Counted from the stretch's first letter, positions 1 to 6,468 are shown. The stretch: DNA of 9,576 nt from Comamonadaceae bacterium (GCA_947466165.1 CANIDW010000034.1:1-9576), one strand, 5' to 3'. A program made the numbers and translations. The notes: generated by a model from the sequence alone, not told the origin.

Positions 1-65
1 ATTTATTGAGTTGATTTTTTTGTGCTCGGCTTGCGTAGTTGTCAGCGGGTGTGTTTTGAGGTCTT

Positions 66-103
66 GTGAATTCAATTGAGCGCTCAGTTGCCAACTAATT
101 CAC
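66..103. repeat. Nested inverted repeat upstream of first bactofilin gene
   Basis: Positions 73-90 (CAATTGAGCGCTCAGTTG) form an 18-base palindrome with a single mismatched pair (T76 with G87, which would be a wobble pair in RNA). Outside it, GTGAATT (66-72) is the exact reverse complement of AATTCAC (97-103). The two could stack into one hairpin with a six-base bulge. No T-run follows on either strand, so it is not a standard intrinsic terminator. Its place about 110-145 bases before the bactofilin start makes an operator possible, but no protein can be named for it. Confidence 0.4.
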
Positions 104-128
104 ATGAAATCTTCCCTGCTTTGAGGGT

Positions 129-156
129 TTGGCCGGTCAATTATTCCCAGTAAACT
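129..156 (+). promoter_or_regulatory. Possible sigma70 promoter for bactofilin/M23 cluster
   Basis: TTGGCC (129-134) and TAAACT (151-156) each match four of six consensus bases, with a 16-base spacer. This would start the transcript about 50 bases before the first bactofilin codon. Matches this weak are common by chance. It is offered only as the best candidate in the 211-base leader, which otherwise holds no gene. Confidence 0.22.
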
Positions 157-198
157 TTCGGCTTCTTTTCGAATTAATTCCCACAAACGACCCTAGGT

Positions 199-204
199 TA
201 AGGA
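199..204 (+). promoter_or_regulatory. Ribosome binding site of first bactofilin
   Basis: TAAGGA lies seven bases before the ATG at 212. It is one of the few clear Shine-Dalgarno sequences in the window and supports that start. The next two genes of the cluster lack one and probably depend on coupling to this gene's translation. Confidence 0.7.
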
Positions 205-211
205 CTCCAAC

Positions 212-631
212 ATGAACGACCGCACCAACAACGAAGCCGGATCCATTGTCATTGGCGAAGGCGTCACAGTTTCCGGTAAATTTATCGTACCGGGTCGTGC
301 TGTGATCAATGGCTCCATGGACGGTGAGTTGCAAGCTGATGAGCTGCTTGTGGGCGCGCAGGGCAAAATTGTTGGCAATGTGAAAGTTCGCAAAGCAGAC
401 GTTTTTGGCGAAATGCACGACACCTTGCTGGCGTCAGAGCACTTGATCATCAGAAGCACCGGCCGGGTCAACGGCAATGCCAGCTACGGCGAGATCGAAA
501 TTGAGCGTGGCGGTCTGGTTCAGGGTGCTGTTTTGCCAGCTAAAGCTGCCATGAGCACCCCGCCTGTGATCGCTCCAGTGATCAGCAAGCCGGTGGAGCC
601 CCCTGTTTTGGGTGGCAAGTCACAGGCCTGA
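212..631 (+). CDS. Bactofilin, first copy, with proline-rich C-terminal tail
   Basis: A 139-residue protein of the bactofilin (DUF583) family, cytoskeletal proteins that polymerise without nucleotide into filaments and often recruit cell-wall enzymes. Residues about 11-106 show the repeating beta-helix pattern of short hydrophobic strands separated by glycines (for example SIVIGEGVTVSG, AVINGSMDGEL, RVNGNASYGEIEIERGG). Residues about 107-139 are a low-complexity tail rich in proline, valine and alanine (PPVIAPVISKPVEPPV), typical of the disordered ends flanking bactofilin cores. The ATG is supported by a good ribosome binding site. The next gene begins ten bases after the stop, or overlaps it if a GTG start is used. 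Adjacency to an M23 peptidase and another bactofilin points to a role in localised wall remodelling. Family assignment is firm; the cellular role is inferred. Confidence 0.93.
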   Translation: MNDRTNNEAGSIVIGEGVTVSGKFIVPGRAVINGSMDGELQADELLVGAQGKIVGNVKVRKADVFGEMHDTLLASEHLIIRSTGRVNGNASYGEIEIERGGLVQGAVLPAKAAMSTPPVIAPVISKPVEPPVLGGKSQA

Positions 632-641
632 CGACCAGCCT

Positions 642-1685
642 ATGTTGCAGCTCGTGAATCGTTTGCGTGAAAGCGCCAGATTCTTGGGGGTTTTACCCTC
701 CAAGCTGGGCAAGCTTTGGCGCAGGGATTACCACGACTCCCGCATTATTCTGGAGCAACAAGGCGATCTGAAGTATTTTTCTATTTCAGGCCATCTTCAG
801 CGAAATGTGGTTCGCGGCTTGATCGTTGTTGGTACCGCCAGTTCAGCTTCTATCATTGTGTTGTCGACCCTGTCCCTGCTGTTGATGTTTGGCAACTCAA
901 GGCTAGAACGCTCGCACAATGAAATCTACGAGGCTTTGCTCGGCAGTGCCGTTGACTTGACCGAGGGTGGCGCGAACGCCCTGGGCCGTGAAGACATGCT
1001 GGCGCTGGCACAGGCCATTCGCGACAGGGATCTGGAAATCCGCCGCTTTGTCAAGAGTTCGGCCTCGACCCTGTCCGCAGAGAACACCACCTTGAAAGCG
1101 CGTCTGGATGCCTCGGGGCTGTCTGAAAAAGCCATCAAGATCATCCACGGCAGCGCTTCGATTGGTGGTTTTGGCAATGATCGTATCGACACCAAAAACC
1201 CGCTGCTCAGGGGGCGTTTGTCTGAAGAAATCGCTAAAAACCATGCCCTGATGGAAGTGCTGAGTGCCTTGCCTACCAAGATGCCGGTCAGTGATTATTC
1301 TGTCTCTTCATCATTCGGTATCCGTACCCACCCCATTACCGGGCGCCCTAAGTTGCACATGGGCGTTGACTTGCTCACCCATGGCGGCGATGAAATCAAG
1401 CCCGCCAAGCCGGGTAAAGTCATTCTGGCACGCACTTACCAGGACTACGGCAACACAGTCATCGTTCGCCATGAGCGCGGAATTGAAACGCTTTATGGCC
1501 ATCTGGCCGATGTGCGGGTTCGCGAGGGTCAAGAAGTCGACATGAATTCCATTTTGGGCATGGTGGGCAACACGGGCTCCTCAACGGGCAAACATTTGCA
1601 CTTTGAAGTTTCCGTGGGTGGCTATCCGGTTGATCCGGAAAAAGTCATCGATACCGCTAACTATGTTCAAAAAAACAAAAACTGA
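642..1685 (+). CDS. Membrane-anchored M23 (LytM-type) peptidoglycan endopeptidase
   Basis: Predicted 347-residue zinc metallopeptidase cleaving peptidoglycan peptide cross-links in the periplasm. Order: cytoplasmic N-terminus (1-56), one transmembrane helix (about 58-83, rich in V, I, S and L), a helical, probably coiled-coil stretch (about 88-210), then the LytM domain (about 215-337). Zinc ligands H239 and D243 (HMGVD) and H320, and catalytic H287 (YGHL) and H318 (HLH), are all present, so the enzyme should be active, unlike degenerate LytM activators such as EnvC or NlpD. I chose the ATG at 642, ten bases after the bactofilin stop. An in-frame GTG at 612 would add ten residues and overlap bactofilin 1; neither has a good ribosome binding site. 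The 3' end overlaps the next bactofilin by 23 bases. M23 enzymes beside bactofilins are known, such as LmdC with BacA in Hyphomonas and Csd1 with CcmA in Helicobacter, so a partnership is likely. Confidence 0.9.
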   Translation: MLQLVNRLRESARFLGVLPSKLGKLWRRDYHDSRIILEQQGDLKYFSISGHLQRNVVRGLIVVGTASSASIIVLSTLSLLLMFGNSRLERSHNEIYEALLGSAVDLTEGGANALGREDMLALAQAIRDRDLEIRRFVKSSASTLSAENTTLKARLDASGLSEKAIKIIHGSASIGGFGNDRIDTKNPLLRGRLSEEIAKNHALMEVLSALPTKMPVSDYSVSSSFGIRTHPITGRPKLHMGVDLLTHGGDEIKPAKPGKVILARTYQDYGNTVIVRHERGIETLYGHLADVRVREGQEVDMNSILGMVGNTGSSTGKHLHFEVSVGGYPVDPEKVIDTANYVQKNKN

Positions 1686-2100
1686 CCCGCCTGAAGCTCC
1701 AGTAACTGAAAGTACCTCCACCATGATTACAGTGAATGATGAGTCGTTGAACAACAAGCGCGGCAACACCGGCGTAGCTGTGCTCGACACCCACAAGCCA
1801 ACCGTGATCAGCGAAGGTTTCTCACTGACCGGCGATATTGTTTCTGACGGCATATTGCACATCGAAGGCCGCACCAGCGGCACCATCAAAGCCAGCAGCA
1901 TCAACATCGGCCCGCGCGGTCAGGTCGAGGGTAATGTCTCCTGCGCCAGCTTGCACATCAAGGGCTCTTTTTCAGGAACGGCCATCTGCGGAGAACTGGT
2001 GGTTGCGGCCAGCGCCATCGTCAAAGGTCACGTCACCTACCAGGTGCTGACCATCGGTCGCGGTGCGACCATCGAAGGCGATCTGGTCATCCGTCGATAA
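1663..2100 (+). CDS. Bactofilin, second copy, with N-terminal extension
   Basis: A 145-residue bactofilin. Residues about 46-145 carry the beta-helical core (SEGFSLTGDIVSDG, HIEGRTSGTIKAS, IGPRGQVEGNVSC, IGRGATIEGDLVIRR), which runs to the very C-terminus. Residues 1-45 form a polar, probably disordered extension. The start at 1663 is chosen over an in-frame ATG at 1603 because the protein then begins MFKKTKT, a short aromatic-plus-lysine peptide resembling the membrane-targeting N-terminus described for Caulobacter BacA. The longer reading would only translate the conserved end of the peptidase gene in another frame. It overlaps the peptidase gene by 23 bases and has no clear ribosome binding site, which suggests translational coupling and balanced production with the hydrolase. 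Its layout is the mirror image of the first bactofilin (N-terminal rather than C-terminal tail), so the two could co-polymerise or play different roles. Confidence 0.92.
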   Translation: MFKKTKTDPPEAPVTESTSTMITVNDESLNNKRGNTGVAVLDTHKPTVISEGFSLTGDIVSDGILHIEGRTSGTIKASSINIGPRGQVEGNVSCASLHIKGSFSGTAICGELVVAASAIVKGHVTYQVLTIGRGATIEGDLVIRR

Positions 2101-2234
2101 AGCAAAAATCCGGGCTGAGCTTGCGAGGCATGCCGGTCGCTTGCCCCGGCCGAATTGCAAAAATCGTTTAAAAGATTAGTTGCTTTGGTGGCGATGAAAT
2201 TTGCATTTATGTGATGTCTGGCTAACATTGCCAG

Positions 2235-2603
2235 GTGCAAAATTATTCAAATAAATTCGACGTTTATCCGAAGTTCTTATCGAACGCCTTGAAGGTGCGG
2301 CAGTCGAGTAAGTACCCACAATTGGATCAGCACGAAGAACGCTTGATGGACCAATTGGCTACTTCCTGGTCCAAAGGCCAAAAAATAACAGTGCTCTTGA
2401 CCATGAGAATGTGTGAGGACGCATCCCCGAGCACCGTGCACAGGCGTCTGAAAACCTTGCGAATCAAGGGCATGCTTGACTTGCAATTGGACGAAGACGA
2501 CAACCGGGTGAAATACATCGTTCCTACCGAGCTGGCCAAGTCTTACATCACAGCGCTGGGTCAGTCGGTGGTCATGGCTGTCGGCTCAGAGCCTCCCGGA
2601 TAA
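2235..2603 (+). CDS. Small winged-helix DNA-binding protein, MarR-like
   Basis: A 122-residue cytoplasmic protein whose residues about 33-112 look like a winged helix-turn-helix domain. Helices surround QKITVLLTMRM, a recognition-helix stretch SPSTVHRRLKTLRIKGML follows, and then a charged wing LDEDDNRVKYIVPT. The pattern resembles MarR or replication-regulator winged helices, but I cannot name a family member or ligand. The start is uncertain: a GTG at 2235 gives the full length, a GTG at 2295 or an ATG at 2346 would shorten it, and none has a strong ribosome binding site. It begins 134 bases after the second bactofilin on the same strand and could be co-transcribed or separate. Its last 43 bases overlap the 3' end of the convergent amidotransferase gene. 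It may regulate the neighbouring wall genes, which is inference from position only. Confidence 0.72.
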   Translation: MQNYSNKFDVYPKFLSNALKVRQSSKYPQLDQHEERLMDQLATSWSKGQKITVLLTMRMCEDASPSTVHRRLKTLRIKGMLDLQLDEDDNRVKYIVPTELAKSYITALGQSVVMAVGSEPPG

Positions 2604-3292
2604 ATAAACCGCAGCATAAAAGCGCCAAACTGCACGCCATCATGGCCTTCCTGCAGAGTTTTCACGCGGTCCTGGTAAACCGCTTCCCCGAACATCTCCC
2701 TTCGCTTGCCGAGCAAAAAAGCGGCATAACGTGCGTCAAATTCCGGATGAGGCTGCACGCATAAGACTTGCTCGCTGATTGAATACGCCGCAATCGGACA
2801 ACGCGCATTGCTGGCCAACAAGGTAGCGCCTTTGGGCAGTTCCAGCACTTGATCCTGGTGGCTGGCCAGCAAAGCCAGTTTGCCCTGAGGGTTGGCAATA
2901 CCCTCTGGCCCGTGCCAGTCATAGACGGTGCGCCCCAGCCCCCAGCCCTGCGCAGCACGCGCGACCCTTGCCCCCAGGCAATGCGCAATCAGTTGGTGGC
3001 CAAAACACACGCCGACCAGTTTTTGGCCCTGCGCCAGCAGCCCGCTGACACACGCCCGCAACTGCACCACCCAGGCCTCGTCAGAAAAGGAGTCGGACCG
3101 GCTGCCCGTGAGTAAAACGGCGTCATAGTCATCGAAAGAAGCGGGGTATTGGCCCAGTCGGGCGCTGAACGAATCGACAAGCCCCTGGTAGCCGGCGGCG
3201 CGTAGCAAGGTCTCGAACATGGCGGCGTAGCTACCCCAAATGGGCACGCCATCAGCTTCGATCACGTCATTGTCAAGAATGCAGATGCGCAT
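2561..3292 (-). CDS. Class I glutamine amidotransferase, GMP-synthase-like
   Basis: A 243-residue stand-alone class I glutamine amidotransferase domain, which hydrolyses glutamine to release ammonia or acts on a gamma-glutamyl substrate. The catalytic triad is visible: Cys96 in the nucleophile elbow VGVCFGHQ, and His182 and Glu184 in PHPEF. The N-terminal MRICILDND strand and the LLTGSRSDSF segment fit the stand-alone 'type 1 glutamine amidotransferase' group rather than a full GuaA, because no ATP-pyrophosphatase domain is attached. The actual substrate cannot be read from the sequence; gamma-glutamyl-polyamine or peptide hydrolysis is as possible as ammonia transfer. It starts only 12 bases after the kinase stop codon on the same strand, so it is probably the last gene of the bactofilin-mreB-kinase transcript. 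The C-terminal 43 bases overlap the winged-helix gene on the opposite strand. Confidence 0.85.
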   Translation of the reverse strand: MRICILDNDVIEADGVPIWGSYAAMFETLLRAAGYQGLVDSFSARLGQYPASFDDYDAVLLTGSRSDSFSDEAWVVQLRACVSGLLAQGQKLVGVCFGHQLIAHCLGARVARAAQGWGLGRTVYDWHGPEGIANPQGKLALLASHQDQVLELPKGATLLASNARCPIAAYSISEQVLCVQPHPEFDARYAAFLLGKRREMFGEAVYQDRVKTLQEGHDGVQFGAFMLRFIYPGGSEPTAMTTD

Positions 3293-3304
3293 GAATGGCA
3301 GAAA

Positions 3305-4789
3305 TTATCGGGGGGAAGACCCCTTCGTGAAGGGGAGCATCACCGTAAAGCATGTTCCAAGTTGGCTGGAGGTCTCGAATTCAATCGACCCATTATGCAA
3401 CTCAACAATCGCTTTGCTGAGCCATAAACCGATGCCCATCCCGTTAATTTTATCGGAACGAAACAACTCAAACATGTTTGCCTGGATCTCCGGCGCTATA
3501 CCTGAGCCGCTATCCGACACCTTCAATAAAATCTGATTGTCCAACTGTTGAGTTGCGATAGAAATATTTCTTCTTGAAAAATCTTGTGAAATTGCTTCAT
3601 TGGCGTTGGTGATGAGATTCAACACAACCTGCTGAAACTGAGATTTATCTCCGTTAAAAATCAGCGGCCCTGGGTGGAGTTCAATTTCAACATCAATTGA
3701 ATTTTTATGGATGGCTGACTCACAGAGCAATAAAACATCTTTGACAATTTGATTGACATCAAAATTTGAGTCTGTCTTCCTGCCGTTACCAAACATGTCG
3801 CGAAGTGTGCTGACAACAGTACTGGCTCTCACATTAGCCTTCTTTAAACCAGACAGCGCAACATCGAGACTTTCACGGTTGTGCGCACGGTCATCTTTTG
3901 CAGATAAGACCAAATCAAGCATCTCCGTATTCATTTGAATCACGGCCAGTGGTTGGTTGAGTTCATGTGCCAGGCTTGCAACCAAAGCCCCCATCCCCGC
4001 TGTTTTGTTAAACAAACTAAGTTGCCGGATAATTTCTTCACGTTCTTGCAAGATATTTTTTAAATTCAAGCTGTTCAGCAGCATGGCGTCTGCACGCTCG
4101 TTGGTGACGGCAAGCTCATGTGCGCTTGCTATTTTTTTACGCTCCGCTATCTCTAAAAAAATTCGTAAAAAAGCGATATTGCTGAGTGTGATGGCTATGA
4201 ACTGACCAATCACCATGACAGCCTGGTGCGGACTGGCCATGTAAATATCATCGATGGTCCCAGCCATCCCCACGCCGACTGCACGAATTGCAAGTGTTGA
4301 GCTGAAAGTCAGACCGGCCCAGATGAGCAGCTTGGCCCCAAGTGATTCCTGTAATTGATTGAGCTTGAAGCCAATTCGAAAATATTCAAAGCAAAACAAG
4401 GCATAAAAGCCGTTGAAAATGACCAGCGCTTCCCATTCGGCTTGATAAAAATAAATTAAGAAACTAAAAACACAAAAATAACTTACGCTGATAATTTTGT
4501 AGTTCAAAAAAACACGCTCATGCGGTCCGGGAAGATACATGCGCAATGCAACCATCCGCCCCCAAGTGCCTAACAGCATCAAGAGTTGAGCGAGGTACAT
4601 GAAAGCAAATTCGGGAATACTTCCCCGCATGGCCAACAAGACCACAGCAACGCCACTTAACAGACCAGAGGCGCACCATAACTTGACCTGGTAGCTCCGG
4701 TACTCTTGCAGCGCAAGCCAAATGCCACCGTGCAGCATCAGGTACACAAAACAAATCATGAAAATGGTGGTTTGTGTATCTAATTGCAT
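3305..4789 (-). CDS. Seven-transmembrane sensor histidine kinase
   Basis: A 494-residue membrane sensor kinase. The N-terminal half holds seven hydrophobic segments (about 8-26, 37-54, 60-78, 97-115, 119-138, 152-173, 188-213) with short loops and no sizeable periplasmic domain, so the signal is probably sensed in or at the membrane. A charged helical linker (about 214-262) leads to a HisKA domain with phospho-acceptor His275 in SLAHELNQPLA, the variant common in FixL/DctB-type kinases. The ATPase domain shows the N-box (NLITNANEAI, 391-400), G1 (DSGSGIAPE) and G2 (GMGIGLWLSKA), and no catalytic motif is missing. The likely partner is the FixJ-type regulator encoded divergently at 6469. The gene lies 79 bases after mreB on the same strand and 12 before the amidotransferase. 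It is AT-rich in places: 4441-4500, in the membrane-coding part, has 12 G/C in 60 bases. Confidence 0.92.
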   Translation of the reverse strand: MQLDTQTTIFMICFVYLMLHGGIWLALQEYRSYQVKLWCASGLLSGVAVVLLAMRGSIPEFAFMYLAQLLMLLGTWGRMVALRMYLPGPHERVFLNYKIISVSYFCVFSFLIYFYQAEWEALVIFNGFYALFCFEYFRIGFKLNQLQESLGAKLLIWAGLTFSSTLAIRAVGVGMAGTIDDIYMASPHQAVMVIGQFIAITLSNIAFLRIFLEIAERKKIASAHELAVTNERADAMLLNSLNLKNILQEREEIIRQLSLFNKTAGMGALVASLAHELNQPLAVIQMNTEMLDLVLSAKDDRAHNRESLDVALSGLKKANVRASTVVSTLRDMFGNGRKTDSNFDVNQIVKDVLLLCESAIHKNSIDVEIELHPGPLIFNGDKSQFQQVVLNLITNANEAISQDFSRRNISIATQQLDNQILLKVSDSGSGIAPEIQANMFELFRSDKINGMGIGLWLSKAIVELHNGSIEFETSSQLGTCFTVMLPFTKGSSPR

Positions 4790-4868
4790 AAGGCCGGGTT
4801 CCCCAAAGAAATTTTAAAAAGCATCTTTGGAATTCGTTTTGCCAAGCATGCGCCAAGCGCAATGCGGT

Positions 4869-5912
4869 TCAATCGTTGGTAAAAATACCGTCAATTCTGT
4901 CCAGTTTACCCAGAGCTAAACCGCAACCTCTCACCACGCATGTCAACGGGTCTTCAGCCAGCATCACAGGCAAGCCTGTTTCTTGGGCAATTAACTGGTC
5001 TAAGTTCTTAAGCATGGCACCACCGCCGGTCAACAAAATGCCTCTGTCGGCGATATCCGAGCAAAGCTCAGGCGGTGTGTTTTCCAGCGCTTCCTTGATG
5101 GCCATCACCAGGCCATTCAGCGGCTCTGTTAAGGCCTCCAGCGTGGAGGCGGAACTCAGCACGAATGACTGCGGTATTCCTTGGCTGATGTTGCGGCCTG
5201 TGATGGTTATTTCATTGTCTTCGGCTTGCGGGTAAGCAACTGCGATTTCCTTTTTAATCATCTCTGCTGTCTGAAGCCCGATCAGCATGCCGAAGTGGCG
5301 ACGTATGTAGTTCACGATAGCCTCGTCAAATTTGTCACCGCCAATGCGTACGCTTCCTTTGTAAACCATGCCGCCAAGAGAGATGACGCCAACTTCGGTG
5401 GTCCCGCCCCCAATGTCAACCACCATGGATCCGCACGCATCCGCCACAGGCAAGCCCGCTCCTATGGCTGCAGCCATTGGCTCTTCTATCAAAAACACTT
5501 CAGATGCACCCGCTCCAAGAGCAGATTCGCGTATGGCGCGACGCTCTACCTGGGTGGACCCGCAGGGCACACAAATAATGATTCTCGGACTTGGGCGGAA
5601 AAGACTGCGCGGATGAGCTTTTCGGATAAAGTGCGTGAGCATTTGTTCCGTGACGGAGAAGTCGGCGATAACACCATCCTTCATAGGCCGAATTGCCTCG
5701 ATATTCAGAGGAACTCGTCCCAGCATCATTTTGGCTTCTCGCCCCACCGCCAGCAGTTTTCTTTTGCCACCCGGGCCATTCATTTTATGAAGGGCGACCA
5801 CAGAGGGCTCATCCAGAACGACACCTTTTCCGATGGCGTAGATCAATGTATTGGCGGTCCCCAGGTCAATGGCTAAATCTGTAGAGAAGCGCTTGGTGAA
5901 AAATTGCAACAT
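4869..5912 (-). CDS. mreB: MreB-type bacterial actin, probable accessory paralogue
   Basis: A 347-residue actin-fold ATPase of the MreB family, which forms membrane-bound filaments that guide the peptidoglycan elongation machinery. It is the same length as Escherichia coli MreB and co-linear with it. Visible motifs are phosphate 1 DLGTANT (16-22), the conserved [11 protein letters not shown] (143-153), phosphate 2 DIGGGTTE (166-173) and the adenosine motif TGGGA (295-299). The N-terminus MLQFFTKRF is short and amphipathic, as expected for direct membrane binding. The ATG at 5912 is chosen because it aligns with known MreB starts; a TTG two codons upstream (5918) is less likely. It begins two bases after the upstream bactofilin stop, so the two are surely coupled. 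The usual partners mreC and mreD do not follow; a sensor kinase does. I therefore infer a second copy with a specialised role, but the rest of the genome is not visible. Confidence 0.93.
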   Translation of the reverse strand: MLQFFTKRFSTDLAIDLGTANTLIYAIGKGVVLDEPSVVALHKMNGPGGKRKLLAVGREAKMMLGRVPLNIEAIRPMKDGVIADFSVTEQMLTHFIRKAHPRSLFRPSPRIIICVPCGSTQVERRAIRESALGAGASEVFLIEEPMAAAIGAGLPVADACGSMVVDIGGGTTEVGVISLGGMVYKGSVRIGGDKFDEAIVNYIRRHFGMLIGLQTAEMIKKEIAVAYPQAEDNEITITGRNISQGIPQSFVLSSASTLEALTEPLNGLVMAIKEALENTPPELCSDIADRGILLTGGGAMLKNLDQLIAQETGLPVMLAEDPLTCVVRGCGLALGKLDRIDGIFTND

Positions 5913-5914
5913 AG

Positions 5915-6250
5915 TCAAATCATCTTGTTGCTAATGTCACCTTCGAACTTACCGCCACGCTCAATGTCAAGATCTGAATAAGTTAACTTTCCGTTCACAG
6001 TACCTGTATTGCGAATTTGAAGCAGACCCTGGCAAACGACATCGTCCATCAAGACACCGGAAACATCAATTTCTTTAGCCCGCACCAGGCCTTTAATCCG
6101 TCCCGTTTGACCGATTACCAGAGTCTCGGTAATCAACTCGCCAGTAAAGCTACCATTGACCTTAGCGCATCCAGACACTTGAGCTGTGCCAACAAATGAC
6201 ACCCCCTCGTTGATGAGCAAATCGTTCGCTGCGTAATTTTTATCTTCCAT
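5915..6250 (-). CDS. Bactofilin, third copy, minimal form
   Basis: A compact 111-residue bactofilin with almost no tails: the beta-helix core runs from about residue 9 ([12 protein letters not shown]) to the end ([13 protein letters not shown]). Repeats such as [27 protein letters not shown] and [19 protein letters not shown] mark the family and resemble the first copy (both contain an IERGG turn near the C-terminus). It lacks the proline-rich tail of copy one and the lysine-rich N-terminal extension of copy two. It is the first gene of the minus-strand cluster, and its stop lies two bases from the mreB start, so its product is likely made in step with MreB. The ATG at 6250 has only a weak ribosome binding site. 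A physical link between a bactofilin scaffold and an MreB filament is the obvious hypothesis, but no sequence feature proves contact. Confidence 0.92.
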   Translation of the reverse strand: MEDKNYAANDLLINEGVSFVGTAQVSGCAKVNGSFTGELITETLVIGQTGRIKGLVRAKEIDVSGVLMDDVVCQGLLQIRNTGTVNGKLTYSDLDIERGGKFEGDISNKMI

Positions 6251-6268
6251 GGATCACTTTGAATGTTG

Positions 6269-6284
6269 GGGGTAAAGGCACCCC
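6269..6284. repeat. Small GC hairpin in divergent intergenic region
   Basis: GGGGT (6269-6273) and ACCCC (6280-6284) can pair across a six-base loop. A second short hairpin, CCCC (6348-6351) with GGGG (6356-6359), lies about 80 bases away in the same 218-base region between the third bactofilin and the response regulator. Neither is followed by a T-run. They could be regulator-binding or leader structures, or chance. Confidence 0.2.
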
Positions 6285-6291
6285 GCCTGCT
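6276..6291 (+). promoter_or_regulatory. Possible sigma54 (-24/-12) promoter element
   Basis: AGGCACCCCGCCTGCT carries GG and GC with exactly ten bases between them, plus the GGCAC of the -24 box and a T after the -12 GC. The T before the GG and one T of the TTGC are missing. It points towards the response regulator and would give an untranslated leader of about 165 bases. No sigma54 activator gene is in view, so this is a weak candidate. Confidence 0.2.
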
Positions 6292-6361
6292 CAGATCGGC
6301 CAAATAGAAAGACTCACAATTTCTCACTATTGCGCTACTTAGACCACCCCCAAATGGGGAG

Positions 6362-6388
6362 TTGATAGCTTGGCCAGTGGCTTAATAT
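6362..6388 (+). promoter_or_regulatory. Possible sigma70 promoter for response regulator
   Basis: TTGATA (6362-6367) and TAATAT (6383-6388) resemble -35 and -10 boxes, but the 15-base spacer is short. The transcript would begin about 75 bases before the regulator's ATG. It is the best-looking pair in the divergent intergenic region on this strand. Confidence 0.25.
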
Positions 6389-6456
6389 CAGACAAAGACT
6401 TGATGCGCGGCACTGCGCCCTGAAAATGCGAGGTGCTTGACAGTTGCTATCTTTAT

Positions 6457-6461
6457 GAAGG
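6457..6461 (+). promoter_or_regulatory. Ribosome binding site fixing the response regulator start
   Basis: GAAGG lies seven bases before the ATG at 6469. The in-frame GTG at 6433 has no comparable sequence, and the regulator's first beta strand begins just after the ATG, so this site decides the start. Confidence 0.65.
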
Positions 6462-6468
6462 CGGGTGC

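Noticed and set aside
612..641. GTG start adding ten residues to the M23 peptidase
   Set aside because: It overlaps bactofilin 1 and adds residues with no family character; the nearest purine-rich sequence (GGAG, 595-598) is too far. The ATG at 642 is preferred, though the choice is not proven.
2110..2150. GC-rich stem-loops after bactofilin 2 as an intrinsic terminator
   Set aside because: Short arms such as GCCGG/CCGGC exist, but no T-run follows and the longer pairing is interrupted, so a terminator cannot be supported.
4803..4860. Hairpins between mreB and the kinase gene as a terminator
   Set aside because: CCAAAG/CTTTGG has a 16-base loop and GCGC/GCGC only four pairs; neither is followed by a T-run on the minus strand, so read-through into the kinase is likely.
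5181..5876. Long open frame on the plus strand opposite mreB
   Set aside because: It is antisense to a highly conserved MreB; the product has no recognisable domain and arises from the codon bias of the opposite strand.
5913..5918. TTG start two codons upstream of mreB
   Set aside because: The ATG at 5912 aligns with the known MreB N-terminus and TTG is a poor start.
6437..6442. Perfect -35 box TTGACA before the response regulator
   Set aside because: No -10 box lies 16-18 bases downstream; that place is occupied by the ribosome binding site and start.
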